DNA of 45,597 nucleotides from Acidiferrobacteraceae bacterium. GTDB taxonomy: Bacteria; Pseudomonadota; Gammaproteobacteria; Acidiferrobacterales; SZUA-150. Positions 1-8,699 of the stretch are shown here, in pieces. Positions within the stretch are counted from its first letter, which is position 1. Each line of letters begins with the position of its first letter. Location of the stretch: the NCBI GenBank assembly GCA_003228915.1, contig QIGL01000091.1, positions 1 to 45,597 on the forward strand. The letters run 5' to 3'. Below the pieces are notes generated by a model. It saw nothing but the letters and a program-made list of their open reading frames with translations, was not told the origin of the DNA and made no database searches. The position numbers were made by a program, and so were the translations under genes.

Positions 1-1987
1 CCTTGATCTCGCCCCATAATAATTCCAGTACCCGGTGCACCAGGCTGCCCCGCTCCATGGCCGATAGGCCTTCGCCAGTATCTGCGAGCGGTTGGGCACC
101 GAGCCGATAACGGGCAAAGGCGCTAAACGGGCACATGGCCTGTTGTTTAATCAGGCCGGTACCACCGCGACCACTGGCACCCGCGTCCAGGGGTGGTGCT
201 TGATCCTCAGCAACTATTTCAAGACTGCCCTGTTTGTGAATGCTTAACATGTAATTTTCATTAGCAGCATTAATTATTTTTGCTTTTGTGGTTTCCGGTA
301 TTTCCAGGATCAGGGGACTGGGGCGCAGTGTTTTATCATCTTCACGCTCGGGTGAGCTGACAATAACTTCAGTGGCGCTGGTTAATAATGCATGGGTCAA
401 TAATCTTGAAAATTCCAGCTCCCGTTCGGCCGAGGCATGGGGCATGGCCAGCTCTCGTTGCAGTCGGGTGGGCAGCAAAGGATGGGGCCGCGGCGCCTGG
501 GGCCAGACTTCGTCATGGAGACCAAGCAGCCACATATAATCAAATGCCAGACCTTTTGCTTCCAGCACCCCGAGTACGGTAATGGCAGTGGTTTCGCCTT
601 CCGGTTGAAAAATCGTTTCATTGGCCAGTCCGCGCAACTGGCTCAGGGCTTCATGCAAAGTAATGAGGCCGCTAATGGTTTCCAGGCCGGCGTATGTTTC
701 CAGGACCTCGCGGAAACGTTTGACGGTTTGAAATTCGGGACTGCTTAATTGTCGTGAACCGGGCCAGCCCATGGTATTTAAAACCCGGGTAAAAAACTGC
801 GCCCAGTCATGGCTTGACTGGCGCGTGGGCATGTCGGTTTTTAATTCGACCAGTGCGGTTAAACTGGCGGCCAGTAACGGGCAGGCATGAGGGGCAGTGG
901 TGCCGTCATGGTTCAGGCCTTTTGCCTGGCGGGCTAGTATGTCGACGCGAATACTGGTGGCCCCCTGCTCTCTTAACCAGGCATCGAACAAGGCCCGTGC
1001 GCTGGTTTCACTTGCAGCTGCTTCCATAAAAACAGAAGCCAGCAAGCGGCTCACTTTTTCCAGGCTCAGGCGGTGGTTCAAACACTCGAGTATTAACAGT
1101 GCATCGAACACCAGCGAGTAATTAGCCAGGGGCAGGCCCAGGGAAAGATCATAAGGACGGGTTTGATCCTGGTTGCCGGGTAAACCAGCAGCCGGACACA
1201 ATTCCTGATCCAGGATCCTGATCACGTCGGCGCGGACACTGGCCAACTGCGGAATGACAATGGCGATTTTCGCGGTGGCATTTTTCGTCAGCAATTGCCT
1301 GGCCCATTGGCCCGCGGCTTTTATCTCGTCCCGGGTAGTGGCCAGGCTGACCCTCGAATGTTTAGTGGTCTGATTGTTTTCCTGCAAGTGAGTAGCGACG
1401 AGACCACTGGCCTCAAGCTGGTCGAATATTTTTTGCTGGATTGGGGTCGGATCTTCAAAACCAGCCAACAAAACCTCGCTGGGCAAGCCAAGCTGGTCGG
1501 CAGCTATACTATTATATAGGTGCTCACCGAGGCGGGCCTCATCGAGCCAATGTTTTTGGCTGCATTTTTCCTGATAAGCCTGGGCCCATTGCCTATAAAC
1601 CGCCACGTCTTCATCGACTTGTGGGCCCAACTTGTCCAGGGACAAGCCCCAGTCATGGAGTAATAACCAGGCTTGCTGGGCCGATTTGGCGCTGGCGTGG
1701 AGATTGAGCAAAGACAAGTGATCGGATTTTTCGCTAATGATTTGTTGCCACACCAGCCGGGCCTGGGCTTCGCTCAATAAGCTTTTGTCACTTAGATGCT
1801 CGACCTCTAGCCAACTTTGTTTAAGCCAGCTTTGCCAATGCAAAATCTTTGGTTGCACCCAGGCCTCGTGACCGGCCGCGATCTGGATCTGGCCGTATTG
1901 TTCCTGTAAAAAACGGGCGAGCCTGAGGTTGCCCGTGAGTACCAGGGATGTCGGGTCAAGTTCTGCTAATTGGGGATATGGGTGCAC
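1..1987 (-). CDS. AddB-like PD-(D/E)XK nuclease, probable DNA repair protein (3' part missing)
   Basis: The reverse strand is open from about 2026 to the window edge, so the C-terminus lies outside. Near the N-terminus it reads LVLTGNLRLARFLQEQYGQ, typical of AddB-like 'probable DNA repair protein' sequences. Near the left edge it reads KQQAMCPFSAFARYRLGA and then ERGSLVHRVLELLW, the Cys-Pro-Phe segment and the GxxxHxxLE motif that open the RecB/AddB-family nuclease domain. The catalytic D/ExK residues would lie beyond position 1. By family knowledge such proteins form a helicase-nuclease with a UvrD-like partner encoded next door; none is visible here. The start is uncertain: GTG at 1987 or TTG at 2026, neither with a clear ribosome binding site. 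This gene has no ATG-initiated frame, so it is easily missed. Confidence 0.8.
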   Translation of the reverse strand, partial: MHPYPQLAELDPTSLVLTGNLRLARFLQEQYGQIQIAAGHEAWVQPKILHWQSWLKQSWLEVEHLSDKSLLSEAQARLVWQQIISEKSDHLSLLNLHASAKSAQQAWLLLHDWGLSLDKLGPQVDEDVAVYRQWAQAYQEKCSQKHWLDEARLGEHLYNSIAADQLGLPSEVLLAGFEDPTPIQQKIFDQLEASGLVATHLQENNQTTKHSRVSLATTRDEIKAAGQWARQLLTKNATAKIAIVIPQLASVRADVIRILDQELCPAAGLPGNQDQTRPYDLSLGLPLANYSLVFDALLILECLNHRLSLEKVSRLLASVFMEAAASETSARALFDAWLREQGATSIRVDILARQAKGLNHDGTTAPHACPLLAASLTALVELKTDMPTRQSSHDWAQFFTRVLNTMGWPGSRQLSSPEFQTVKRFREVLETYAGLETISGLITLHEALSQLRGLANETIFQPEGETTAITVLGVLEAKGLAFDYMWLLGLHDEVWPQAPRPHPLLPTRLQRELAMPHASAERELEFSRLLTHALLTSATEVIVSSPEREDDKTLRPSPLILEIPETTKAKIINAANENYMLSIHKQGSLEIVAEDQAPPLDAGASGRGGTGLIKQQAMCPFSAFARYRLGAQPLADTGEGLSAMERGSLVHRVLELLWGEIK

Positions 1988-2119
1988 GCAAGCAGTATAA
2001 CGGTGATGATGGCGAATGAATATCAAACCTGAGATTGGCTTACTACATTTGCCGTCATTCCCGTGACAACGGGAATCCAGACATTCAAGGCATTTAAATT
2101 TATTTGCTTGTGTAATAAA

Positions 2120-2275
2120 AGATCAGGAGCTGGATTCTGACCTCCATGGAGGGAGGAAATGCAAAAGAATTGTCGGGAACAATTCTTGCCGGCTTCCCAT
2201 AAAACCTCCTGGCGGAGTTTTATCATGGACTTCCTGAACCATCTCTGATGGTTCTGGTCGCACGGGAATGACAGG
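2120..2275 (+). repeat. Composite multi-hairpin intergenic repeat, copy A
   Basis: Four short hairpins occur in fixed order: CCTCCATGGAGG (2141-2152), AAGAATTGT/ACAATTCTT (2165-2187), an AAAACCTCC..GGAGTTTT stem (2201-2221) and AACCATC/GATGGTT (2237-2253). It is preceded by a REP-like unit near 2051-2073 with CATTCCCGT..ACGGGAATCC arms. The same order occurs at 6662-6797 and partly at 3960-4060. Apparent reading frames across it are artefacts of the repeat. Confidence 0.8.
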
Positions 2276-2554
2276 TCGAGGGTGACAGGGGCATCACTGA
2301 AATGACGAGAAGTAACGGGTATGACGACAATTGTTGACATCAGCGCCTGATTCATTTTATTCTCAACCCATGATGATCGTAACTAAAACAGTGAAAAAAC
2401 TATGGTGGCTGCAACCATCATGGCTGGCTGTTTGATCTCATCTTCGTAGTATTATTCTCTAAACAACTTTAAGTATTTCAAAACAGCGGCCACGGATTTC
2501 ACCGTGATGCCCGTTTTGTCTGTTCACGCTGAAATCTTTGGTTATAAGATTTAC

Positions 2555-2705
2555 TGCTGGATTCCCGTTTCCACGGGAATGACGAGATTAACAACTTGAA
2601 ATCAAGATCTGGATTCCCGTTGCCACGGGAATGACCCGGTTGTAGGAATGACCTGGTTGTAGGAATGATCAGGCTGTGGGAATGATCAGGCTGTGGGAAT
2701 AACGG
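2555..2705. repeat. REP-like palindromes and a 4 x 17-bp tandem array
   Basis: Two REP-like palindromes (GGATTCCCGT..ACGGGAATGA) lie at about 2560-2584 and 2610-2634. The tail of the second continues into four 17-bp direct repeats at 2628-2644, 2645-2661, 2662-2678 and 2679-2695. Each starts GGAATGA; the last two are identical and the first two differ by one base. The stretch 2290-2550 around it shows no gene or recognisable signal. Confidence 0.75.
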
Positions 2706-2719
2706 AACGGTGTCGTGGC

Positions 2720-2856
2720 CGTCATTCCCGCGCGACCAGAACCATCAGAGATGGTTCAGGAAGTCCATGATAAAACTCCGCCAGGAGGTTTTATGGGAAA
2801 GCGGGAATCAACGGTGTCGTCGGTCGTCATTCCCGCGGAAGCGGGAATCCAGTATT
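2720..2856 (-). repeat. Composite repeat, inverted partial copy plus REP unit
   Basis: This is an inverted partial copy of the composite repeat. It has the AACCATC/GATGGTT hairpin at 2740-2756 and the AAAACTCC..GGAGGTTTT hairpin at 2772-2792, in reverse order and orientation relative to 2201-2253. The other two hairpins are absent. A clean REP-like palindrome (CATTCCCGC..GCGGGAATCC) follows at about 2826-2850, shortly before the transporter gene. Confidence 0.75.
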
Positions 2857-2888
2857 AACAGTAAGCAGTTGATTTAAGGTTTAAATTT

Positions 2889-3824
2889 ATGAAACCAATA
2901 ACAAGCTCTATACAAACAGGAAAAGATAACGCCCGCCTAACAGGCATCCTGTTTGTGCTCGCGGGTGCATTAGGATTTTCCGCCAAGGCGGTGCTGGTCA
3001 AACTGGCTTTTGCTGCCCAGGCAGATCTGGATGTCATTACCCTGATGGCCTTACGCATGGGCATGGCCCTGCCATTTTTTGTTGTGATTGCCCTGTTTAT
3101 AAAAAAAACCAAAAACAATGCGCAGTTTTCCAAGGATACCCTTGTCCCTGTTGTTGTCCTGGGCTTGCTGGGTTATTACCTGGCCAGTTATTTTGATTTC
3201 TGGGGCTTAAAATTTATCCCGGCCGGTCTTGAACGGGCAATTTTATTTACTTATCCAACCATTGTTGTGTTGCTCTCGGCCCTGGTTTACAAAACAAAAC
3301 TGAGCGGTAAAACTGCGCTGGCCCTGGTAATCAGTTATAGCGGTATTGTCCTGGCCTTCTCGTCTTATGCGGCACTCAGTACGGCGGGCAATTTTGACAA
3401 TCTCATGACCGGTAGCCTGCTGGTATTTTCGGCTGCAATCAGTTTTGCAATTTTTATTATCGGCAGTGCAAAAATGATTCATAAAATGGGCTCAATACAG
3501 TTCACGGCCTGGTCAATGATCGTGGCCTGTATTGCCACGTTAATTCACTTTTTCGTGGTTAACGATATTAATGATATTTTTGTACCGGGCAAAGTGCTTT
3601 TTATTGCTGCGATCCTGGCCATATTTTCAACGGTGATCCCGTCATTTTTTATTGCCGCGGGCATTAAAAGAATTGGTGCCAGCACGGCTTCTATTGTTAA
3701 TTCAACGGGGCCGATTATTACCATCATACTGGGTTATTATTTACTGGATGAACACCTGGCGCTGAACCAGTTTATTGGCATCGGCCTGGTGATAACGGGT
3801 GCCGCACTGGTGAGCAGGAAATGA
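2889..3824 (+). CDS. EamA/DMT-family transporter
   Basis: A 311-residue, strongly hydrophobic protein with about ten predicted membrane segments, the usual size of EamA (drug/metabolite transporter) proteins. Two EamA repeats can be seen, starting near residues 16 and 163, each with small-residue-rich helices such as ILFVLAGALGFSAKAVLVK. Family members export or import small metabolites at the inner membrane; the substrate cannot be inferred. The ATG at 2889 follows a purine-poor leader with no strong Shine-Dalgarno. It is isolated: repeats lie on both sides and no operon partner is evident. The fold is confident, the function is open. Confidence 0.85.
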   Translation: MKPITSSIQTGKDNARLTGILFVLAGALGFSAKAVLVKLAFAAQADLDVITLMALRMGMALPFFVVIALFIKKTKNNAQFSKDTLVPVVVLGLLGYYLASYFDFWGLKFIPAGLERAILFTYPTIVVLLSALVYKTKLSGKTALALVISYSGIVLAFSSYAALSTAGNFDNLMTGSLLVFSAAISFAIFIIGSAKMIHKMGSIQFTAWSMIVACIATLIHFFVVNDINDIFVPGKVLFIAAILAIFSTVIPSFFIAAGIKRIGASTASIVNSTGPIITIILGYYLLDEHLALNQFIGIGLVITGAALVSRK

Positions 3825-3839
3825 TATTTAAATTATAAG

Positions 3840-4172
3840 TTCTTGTCAGTATGACGAGGTGCAGGGGAATGACGAAGTGGTGCGACTACCTTACGCCCGT
3901 CATGCCGGACTTGATCCGGCATCTATGTCTTTAAGGCATTTGAATTACTACGACTAAATGAAAAAAATCAAGAGCTGGATTGACCGCCAGGGATGGCGGG
4001 AATGCAGTAGGATTGTCGGGAACAATCCTTGCCCGCTTTCGCCGGAATGACGAAGGTGCCGGAATGACAGGTTGGAGGATATTGTTGCATTGCTGGAATG
4101 ATGGCGTGCGCCGGAATGACGAGGTGGTGTGATTACCCTATGCCCGTCATACCGGCCCAGAGGCCGGAATGG
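3840..4172. repeat. Mosaic intergenic repeats, composite copy B
   Basis: The spacer holds a palindrome GTCATGCCGG..CCGGCAT (about 3899-3925), then composite-repeat hairpins CCGCCA/TGGCGG (3984-3999) and AGGATTGT/ACAATCCT (4009-4029), and a final CCGG palindrome at 4143-4170. The last two hairpins of the composite are missing. No gene is seen here. Confidence 0.7.
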
Positions 4173-4186
4173 TATTCCCATTAACA

Positions 4187-5647
4187 CTAGTAACGAACCA
4201 GCACCCGGTACTTCAGCCGTGTCTCGCCTTCTGCCGGTACTTTAATGAACCACTCGGCGGTGCCTGCTGCTGCCCGTTTGTATTTGTGGCTGCTGGCCAG
4301 CATTTTCCAGTCACCGGGCACGGGTTCCAGTACACGTACGGTGACGGCTTCTGATTTCGCATTTTTAAGCACCAACTCAAAACTGCTTTCGAAGGCATAA
4401 TGGTACTTGCCTTCTGCTTTATGCTTGCGGAATTTGGTTTGTTTTTTATGGGCGGTAATATCAAAGGCGTTACCCAGTTTTAATTTGGCGGTTTCGTTTT
4501 TGGGTGTGTGGTCGATACGATCTTCACCAATAAACTGGGCCTTGCCGGACTGGTCTTTTTTATAAACTCGCACCACACCTTTTGGCAGTGGCAAACCCAA
4601 CCCATGGGATTTCTTGTTTTGCAGTTTCATAAATACACCGACTTTTAGTTTTTGGCCAAGTTCGCCGTAACTGCTGCGGTAGTAATAATCCCTGCCCCTT
4701 AACAAAAACTCCTTTTCGACTGGCACGCTAGCCACGCTTAACATGCTCACTTGCTTGGTTTGATTATTGGCAATGGTGGTGGGATTCTCTAACGAGTACA
4801 TGTGATACTCAAACAGGCTTTGCTGTTTCATTTTGGCGGAGCGGGCATATTTCACAGGCGCTCTTGATTCGAGCGCCATAACCATGTCTCGCTCAACAGG
4901 GGCCTGGTTCACGTCACCGGCAACCAGTTGTAGTTTTGCATTTTTATAAGTTGTACCGCTGGTATTTTTTAACGTCACCCAACCAGTCAGGTTTATTTCA
5001 GAATCGTCGGCACTGAGTTCGGCAACATAGTCAGCCTTCCAGGACAGGCCACCGGTTAAATAACTCAGCTCCACGTCTTGTGTTTGCTTTGCATCGTTAT
5101 TTAATTTCATCGCCAGTGTCGGTCGGTCGCGTAAATTTTCCGGCACCTTGTCAAACACAATACGCCCGGGTACGCCGGTTTCAATACGATCACCGATTTT
5201 TAACACAACGCCATTATTAACACTGAGTACGGTTGCCTCGATGCGGGCTTCTTTGCCGGTACGGGGGTGGGTTTTGATAATGCCGACCTGGCGGCCAACA
5301 TATTTTTCCAGTAATTTTGTTGGTGTCAGCAAATCGTAATCAAAGTTCTGCTCAATCAGCGATAAACTACCGGCATTATTCAGGCTGCGCAACAAGGCGG
5401 TTTCCGGCCGGATGCGGCCACTGACATCACGAAATGCCAGGTAATTCAGGCCCTGTTCCAGTGAAATTTTGCGCTGGTCTTTTACCAGGGCCAGGTTCTC
5501 ATTATATATAGTCACAGCCACGCTATATTGATCGTCCAGGGTGCTGCGAATCTCCTTGTTTTTGGCCAATACCGGGGTGGCGACAAAAGCCAGCGTGGTC
5601 ATGGTTATAATCAGGTTAAGCAAATGACTTCTTATGGGTGTTATCAT
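4187..5647 (-). CDS. DUF4139 domain-containing secreted protein
   Basis: 486 residues from the ATG at 5647, chosen over a TTG 12 bases upstream because GGAG lies at good spacing before the ATG. The N-terminus is a signal peptide (hydrophobic stretch ending in TPVLA, then KNKE), so the mature protein is periplasmic or surface-exposed. The body matches DUF4139: the opening YNENLALVKDQRKISLEQG, the segment LSWKADYVAEL, and a beta-rich C-terminus. DUF4139 proteins are of unknown biochemical role. The gene is divergent from the amidohydrolase with a 55-bp gap, so the two may share a regulatory region. No enzymatic motif is visible. Confidence 0.85.
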   Translation of the reverse strand: MITPIRSHLLNLIITMTTLAFVATPVLAKNKEIRSTLDDQYSVAVTIYNENLALVKDQRKISLEQGLNYLAFRDVSGRIRPETALLRSLNNAGSLSLIEQNFDYDLLTPTKLLEKYVGRQVGIIKTHPRTGKEARIEATVLSVNNGVVLKIGDRIETGVPGRIVFDKVPENLRDRPTLAMKLNNDAKQTQDVELSYLTGGLSWKADYVAELSADDSEINLTGWVTLKNTSGTTYKNAKLQLVAGDVNQAPVERDMVMALESRAPVKYARSAKMKQQSLFEYHMYSLENPTTIANNQTKQVSMLSVASVPVEKEFLLRGRDYYYRSSYGELGQKLKVGVFMKLQNKKSHGLGLPLPKGVVRVYKKDQSGKAQFIGEDRIDHTPKNETAKLKLGNAFDITAHKKQTKFRKHKAEGKYHYAFESSFELVLKNAKSEAVTVRVLEPVPGDWKMLASSHKYKRAAAGTAEWFIKVPAEGETRLKYRVLVRY

Positions 5648-5702
5648 GGTGTGCTCCAATTTGTTGTGTTTGTGGATTCAAAACTAGTAACGCGGGCGCG
5701 CC

Positions 5703-6620
5703 ATGAAAGGGTTAAATTATTTACAATTAATTCGTTGTTTGCCTGTTTTGGGGCTGTTTTTCCTGTCGGGCACTGTTGTGGCCGCAGAAAAACCCCAAAT
5801 CGCTGATGTCCATTTGCATTACAACTGGGATCAGCAAAGTGAAACTTCGCCAGAAGATGCCATTCAAATTCTAAAAAAGAACAACGTGGTGTTTGGCATC
5901 GTCATTGGCACGCCGCCCGAACTGGCCCTTGAGTTATCTCGTCAGGCGGATGGCTGGTTAATACCCATATTTTCACCCTATTTAACCCCCGAGCATCGCA
6001 TGGACTGGTTTGCTGATAACAATGTATTGACCGAAGCTCGTGCTGGACTTAAAAGCGGTCAGTATTATGGCATTGGTGAGGTGCATTTATTCGCCGGCCT
6101 GGGGCCCAGGTTGAGCAATCCCGTGCTAACAGGCTTGATTGATCTTGCGATCGAATTTGATGTGCCCTTCCTGGTTCATATATCAACTTCCAGTTACAAA
6201 TATTTTTTACCCCTGTGCAAAAAATATTCAGAGGCCCGTTTTTTACTGGCCCACGCTGGTGGCCTGCTGGATGCTGAAAATATTTCTGCACTCATGCGGG
6301 CCTGTAAAAATATCTGGGTGGAATTCTCGTCCAGGGATTCGTTGCGGTATATCGACTCGCCCATCGTCGATGACAAGGGCAGGTTATTGCCCGGTTGGCT
6401 GGCGTTAATTAATCGTTATCCCAAACGGTTTATGATTGGTTCAGACCCGGTCTGGCCGGTTGATAACCGGCACCAATGGGATACACCGGATACTGGTTGG
6501 CAAAAAATGGGTGAATACCTGGCGTTCCATCGGCTTTGGTTAAGTTATTTACCGAAGCAACTGGCGAACAGGGTCAGGCTGGAGAATGCTTTGGAGTTTT
6601 TTCGGTACCAGGTGAAATAA
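5703..6620 (+). CDS. Secreted amidohydrolase-family metal-dependent hydrolase
   Basis: 305 residues with a signal peptide (LPVLGLFFLSGTVVAAE), so probably periplasmic. Metal-site motifs of the amidohydrolase_2/TatD-like superfamily appear in order: DVHLHYNWD near residue 36, VPFLVHISTSS near 160, FLLAHAGG near 183 and MIGSDPVWP near 245. These match the expected HxH, two single His and the Asp. The substrate is unknown. The length is normal for the family. The ATG at 5703 has no strong ribosome binding site. The gene diverges from the DUF4139 gene and is followed by composite repeat copy C. Confidence 0.8.
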   Translation: MKGLNYLQLIRCLPVLGLFFLSGTVVAAEKPQIADVHLHYNWDQQSETSPEDAIQILKKNNVVFGIVIGTPPELALELSRQADGWLIPIFSPYLTPEHRMDWFADNNVLTEARAGLKSGQYYGIGEVHLFAGLGPRLSNPVLTGLIDLAIEFDVPFLVHISTSSYKYFLPLCKKYSEARFLLAHAGGLLDAENISALMRACKNIWVEFSSRDSLRYIDSPIVDDKGRLLPGWLALINRYPKRFMIGSDPVWPVDNRHQWDTPDTGWQKMGEYLAFHRLWLSYLPKQLANRVRLENALEFFRYQVK

Positions 6621-6661
6621 ATAAAATACCCGTAAACGTCGAGACAGGAATATACTAATCA

Positions 6662-6797
6662 AGATCAAGATCTGGATTGACCGCCAGGGATGGCGGGAAT
6701 GCAGTAGGATTGTCGGGAACAATCCTTGCCCGCTTTCCCATAAAACCTCCTGGCGGAGTTTTGAAACCATCTCCGATGGTTCTGGTCGCACGGAATG
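6662..6797 (+). repeat. Composite multi-hairpin repeat, copy C (most complete)
   Basis: All four modules are present: CCGCCA/TGGCGG (6681-6696), AGGATTGT/ACAATCCT (6706-6726), AAAACCTCC..GGAGTTTT (6742-6762) and AACCATC/GATGGTT (6765-6781). Compared with copy A (2120-2275), stems 1 and 2 differ by paired changes that keep base pairing. Confidence 0.8.
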
Positions 6798-6833
6798 ACT
6801 ACAATTGTAGGTAGCGTGTCACGTCTGGTGAGC

Positions 6834-8684
6834 CTAGTGACTGTCGGGTACCACGCCCACTTGCGGCATATCTGCCAGACCGGTTTCCCGTGCATGTTCC
6901 TCAAAACCCTGGTTGCGCCAGAAAAAAGCACCGGGCATGGTCGTGGGAATTACCAGCACATAAAACAGGGCGCGCCCAACCAGCATTGTTGCAATAATGA
7001 GGAATGATAAACCACTCCATACAGCCAGGCCGAGCCAGCCTTCCAGGCTACTAAAACCAAAACCCGCCATGGCAATTATCGTGATTAACAAGGCCGCATT
7101 ACGTGTCAGGTAAGATTTTCCAAAACGGGTGGTTTGTTCGTACTGGGATGCTGCGCCCTCACCACCGCGACGGTTTAACTGGCGAGCATGGACGTACAGG
7201 CCAAGACCTTCCATCACCAACCCAACAACAACTGGCCATGCCAGCCATTGGTAAAAAGTTGCAACAGGCTGGCCATCAATAATCAACGTCGTCCCGTAGA
7301 TTAAACCAATCACCAGCGCGCCGAGTACCAGCGTGTTTCCCATAAAGGTCGTCAAGGTCTGCCAGTGATCCCAGAATGGACGGGCCTTGATGCGGTAGGC
7401 CAGGTACATCAGGTATATTGATAACGGCCCGCTAATCAATGCACCCCAACCAAGGAACGCTTTGGTCGTATCGACCAGGCTGGCTGGCATCCATGTTAAC
7501 AATTGTGGAAACAATATTGGCGCCAGCTCCAGTACCGCGTAAGCACCCAGCAAATTCATAAATACCACGATACCAGCCGCTTCGCGACTGACAGGCGAAT
7601 ACCGTAAATTATTAAAGCCCCGGTAAAAACGATGGGGTTTGCCCAGGTGCATGGCGGACAAGACCAGCGCAATGACTTGTACTGCGACCGTGCCGAACAA
7701 TACGGCAGAATAAAGCAGCGGATGGGTTGTCGCAGAAGCTCCGGTCATGCCAAACCATGACGCCAGGAACAATATCGTAAAAATTCCCACTGCGCCCTGG
7801 GTTAACAGGGTAAACAATACCAGTGGATTTTCCCGGGAGTTGAGCAGTTTTAAATTCCACTGCCGGTCTTTTTTTAAGACACGAACTTTTGTTTTGTACT
7901 TGCCTTCACCTTGCTCGTCACGCTCATAACGAATGGGCATGGAATCCGGTCGTGTCATTTCACGGGGCAGGCTTTTGGTTTGCTGAAAACGAATATTGGG
8001 ATGGGTGATCTCCGGATTCGGGAAGCCCGGTATTTGCGTTTCCAGTTGCTCGCGGTTCTCGGGTTTGGTTTCAATGACACCAAAATCCAGTGCCCCGGCC
8101 AGGCAGGCCGATACACAGGCGGGTTTTAAACCAACCTCGAGACGGTCAACACACATATTACATTTTTCAACATGGCCCTGGACAGGATCCAGCTGCGGTG
8201 CATTGTAGGGGCAGACCCAGGTGCAATAACCGCAACCAAAACAAATATCGGGGTCCTGCAATACGGCACCGTATTCTGCAAACTTGGTATAAGCTCGGGT
8301 CGGGCAACCCTTGAGGCAAACCGGGTCATCGCAATGGTTGCAGGCCATGGAAATATTCATGCGATGGTAGTCCGGGTAGGTACCGCCCTCGACATAACCT
8401 ACCGCGCGAAATGCCAGGTGCGGATCAAGATTATTTTTTTCACTACAGGCCGATTCACAGGCGTGACAGGCAATGCAGTTATCGGCATTAAAATAAAATC
8501 CGTGTTGTTTGTAACGATCAGGATTTTCGCTGACAGCGTTATCGCCATTAATGTTCAGGCTTTTGCCAGCTAAAACATCCGACTCCCGGATCAGCTCGAT
8601 GAATTTTCCATAACGATTTTTTTCCGGCGCATCGGTCTTCGGGACAAAGGCATAACCGGGCTCGTCTTTACGTACTTTAAACAT
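6834..8684 (-). CDS. Fused 4Fe-4S ferredoxin / DmsC-type membrane anchor, electron donor to NasA
   Basis: 616 residues in two parts. Residues about 60-260 carry four cysteine clusters (CIACHACESAC at 70-80, CNHCDDPVCLKGCP, CFGCGYCTWVCP, CNMCVDRLEVGLKPACVSAC) for four 4Fe-4S clusters, as in DmsB/NrfC proteins. Residues about 280-600 form roughly eight membrane helices like the DMSO-reductase anchor DmsC. The gene begins 15 bp downstream of nasA on the same strand and is the last gene of the nirB-nirD-nasA operon. By inference it passes electrons from membrane quinol to the cytoplasmic nitrate reductase. DmsB and DmsC are usually separate polypeptides; here they are fused. Confidence 0.85.
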   Translation of the reverse strand: MFKVRKDEPGYAFVPKTDAPEKNRYGKFIELIRESDVLAGKSLNINGDNAVSENPDRYKQHGFYFNADNCIACHACESACSEKNNLDPHLAFRAVGYVEGGTYPDYHRMNISMACNHCDDPVCLKGCPTRAYTKFAEYGAVLQDPDICFGCGYCTWVCPYNAPQLDPVQGHVEKCNMCVDRLEVGLKPACVSACLAGALDFGVIETKPENREQLETQIPGFPNPEITHPNIRFQQTKSLPREMTRPDSMPIRYERDEQGEGKYKTKVRVLKKDRQWNLKLLNSRENPLVLFTLLTQGAVGIFTILFLASWFGMTGASATTHPLLYSAVLFGTVAVQVIALVLSAMHLGKPHRFYRGFNNLRYSPVSREAAGIVVFMNLLGAYAVLELAPILFPQLLTWMPASLVDTTKAFLGWGALISGPLSIYLMYLAYRIKARPFWDHWQTLTTFMGNTLVLGALVIGLIYGTTLIIDGQPVATFYQWLAWPVVVGLVMEGLGLYVHARQLNRRGGEGAASQYEQTTRFGKSYLTRNAALLITIIAMAGFGFSSLEGWLGLAVWSGLSFLIIATMLVGRALFYVLVIPTTMPGAFFWRNQGFEEHARETGLADMPQVGVVPDSH

Positions 8685-8699
8685 ATTCTCTGCCCTGCC

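Noticed and set aside
2023-2355. 110-codon minus-strand frame over the first repeat block
   Set aside because: Its translation consists of composite-repeat sequence that recurs in minus-strand frames near 4000 and 6700; it is repeat, not gene.
5148-5339. Opposite-strand frames inside the DUF4139, nas, nirB and permease genes
   Set aside because: They are mirror frames of well-supported genes with no family match or start signals.
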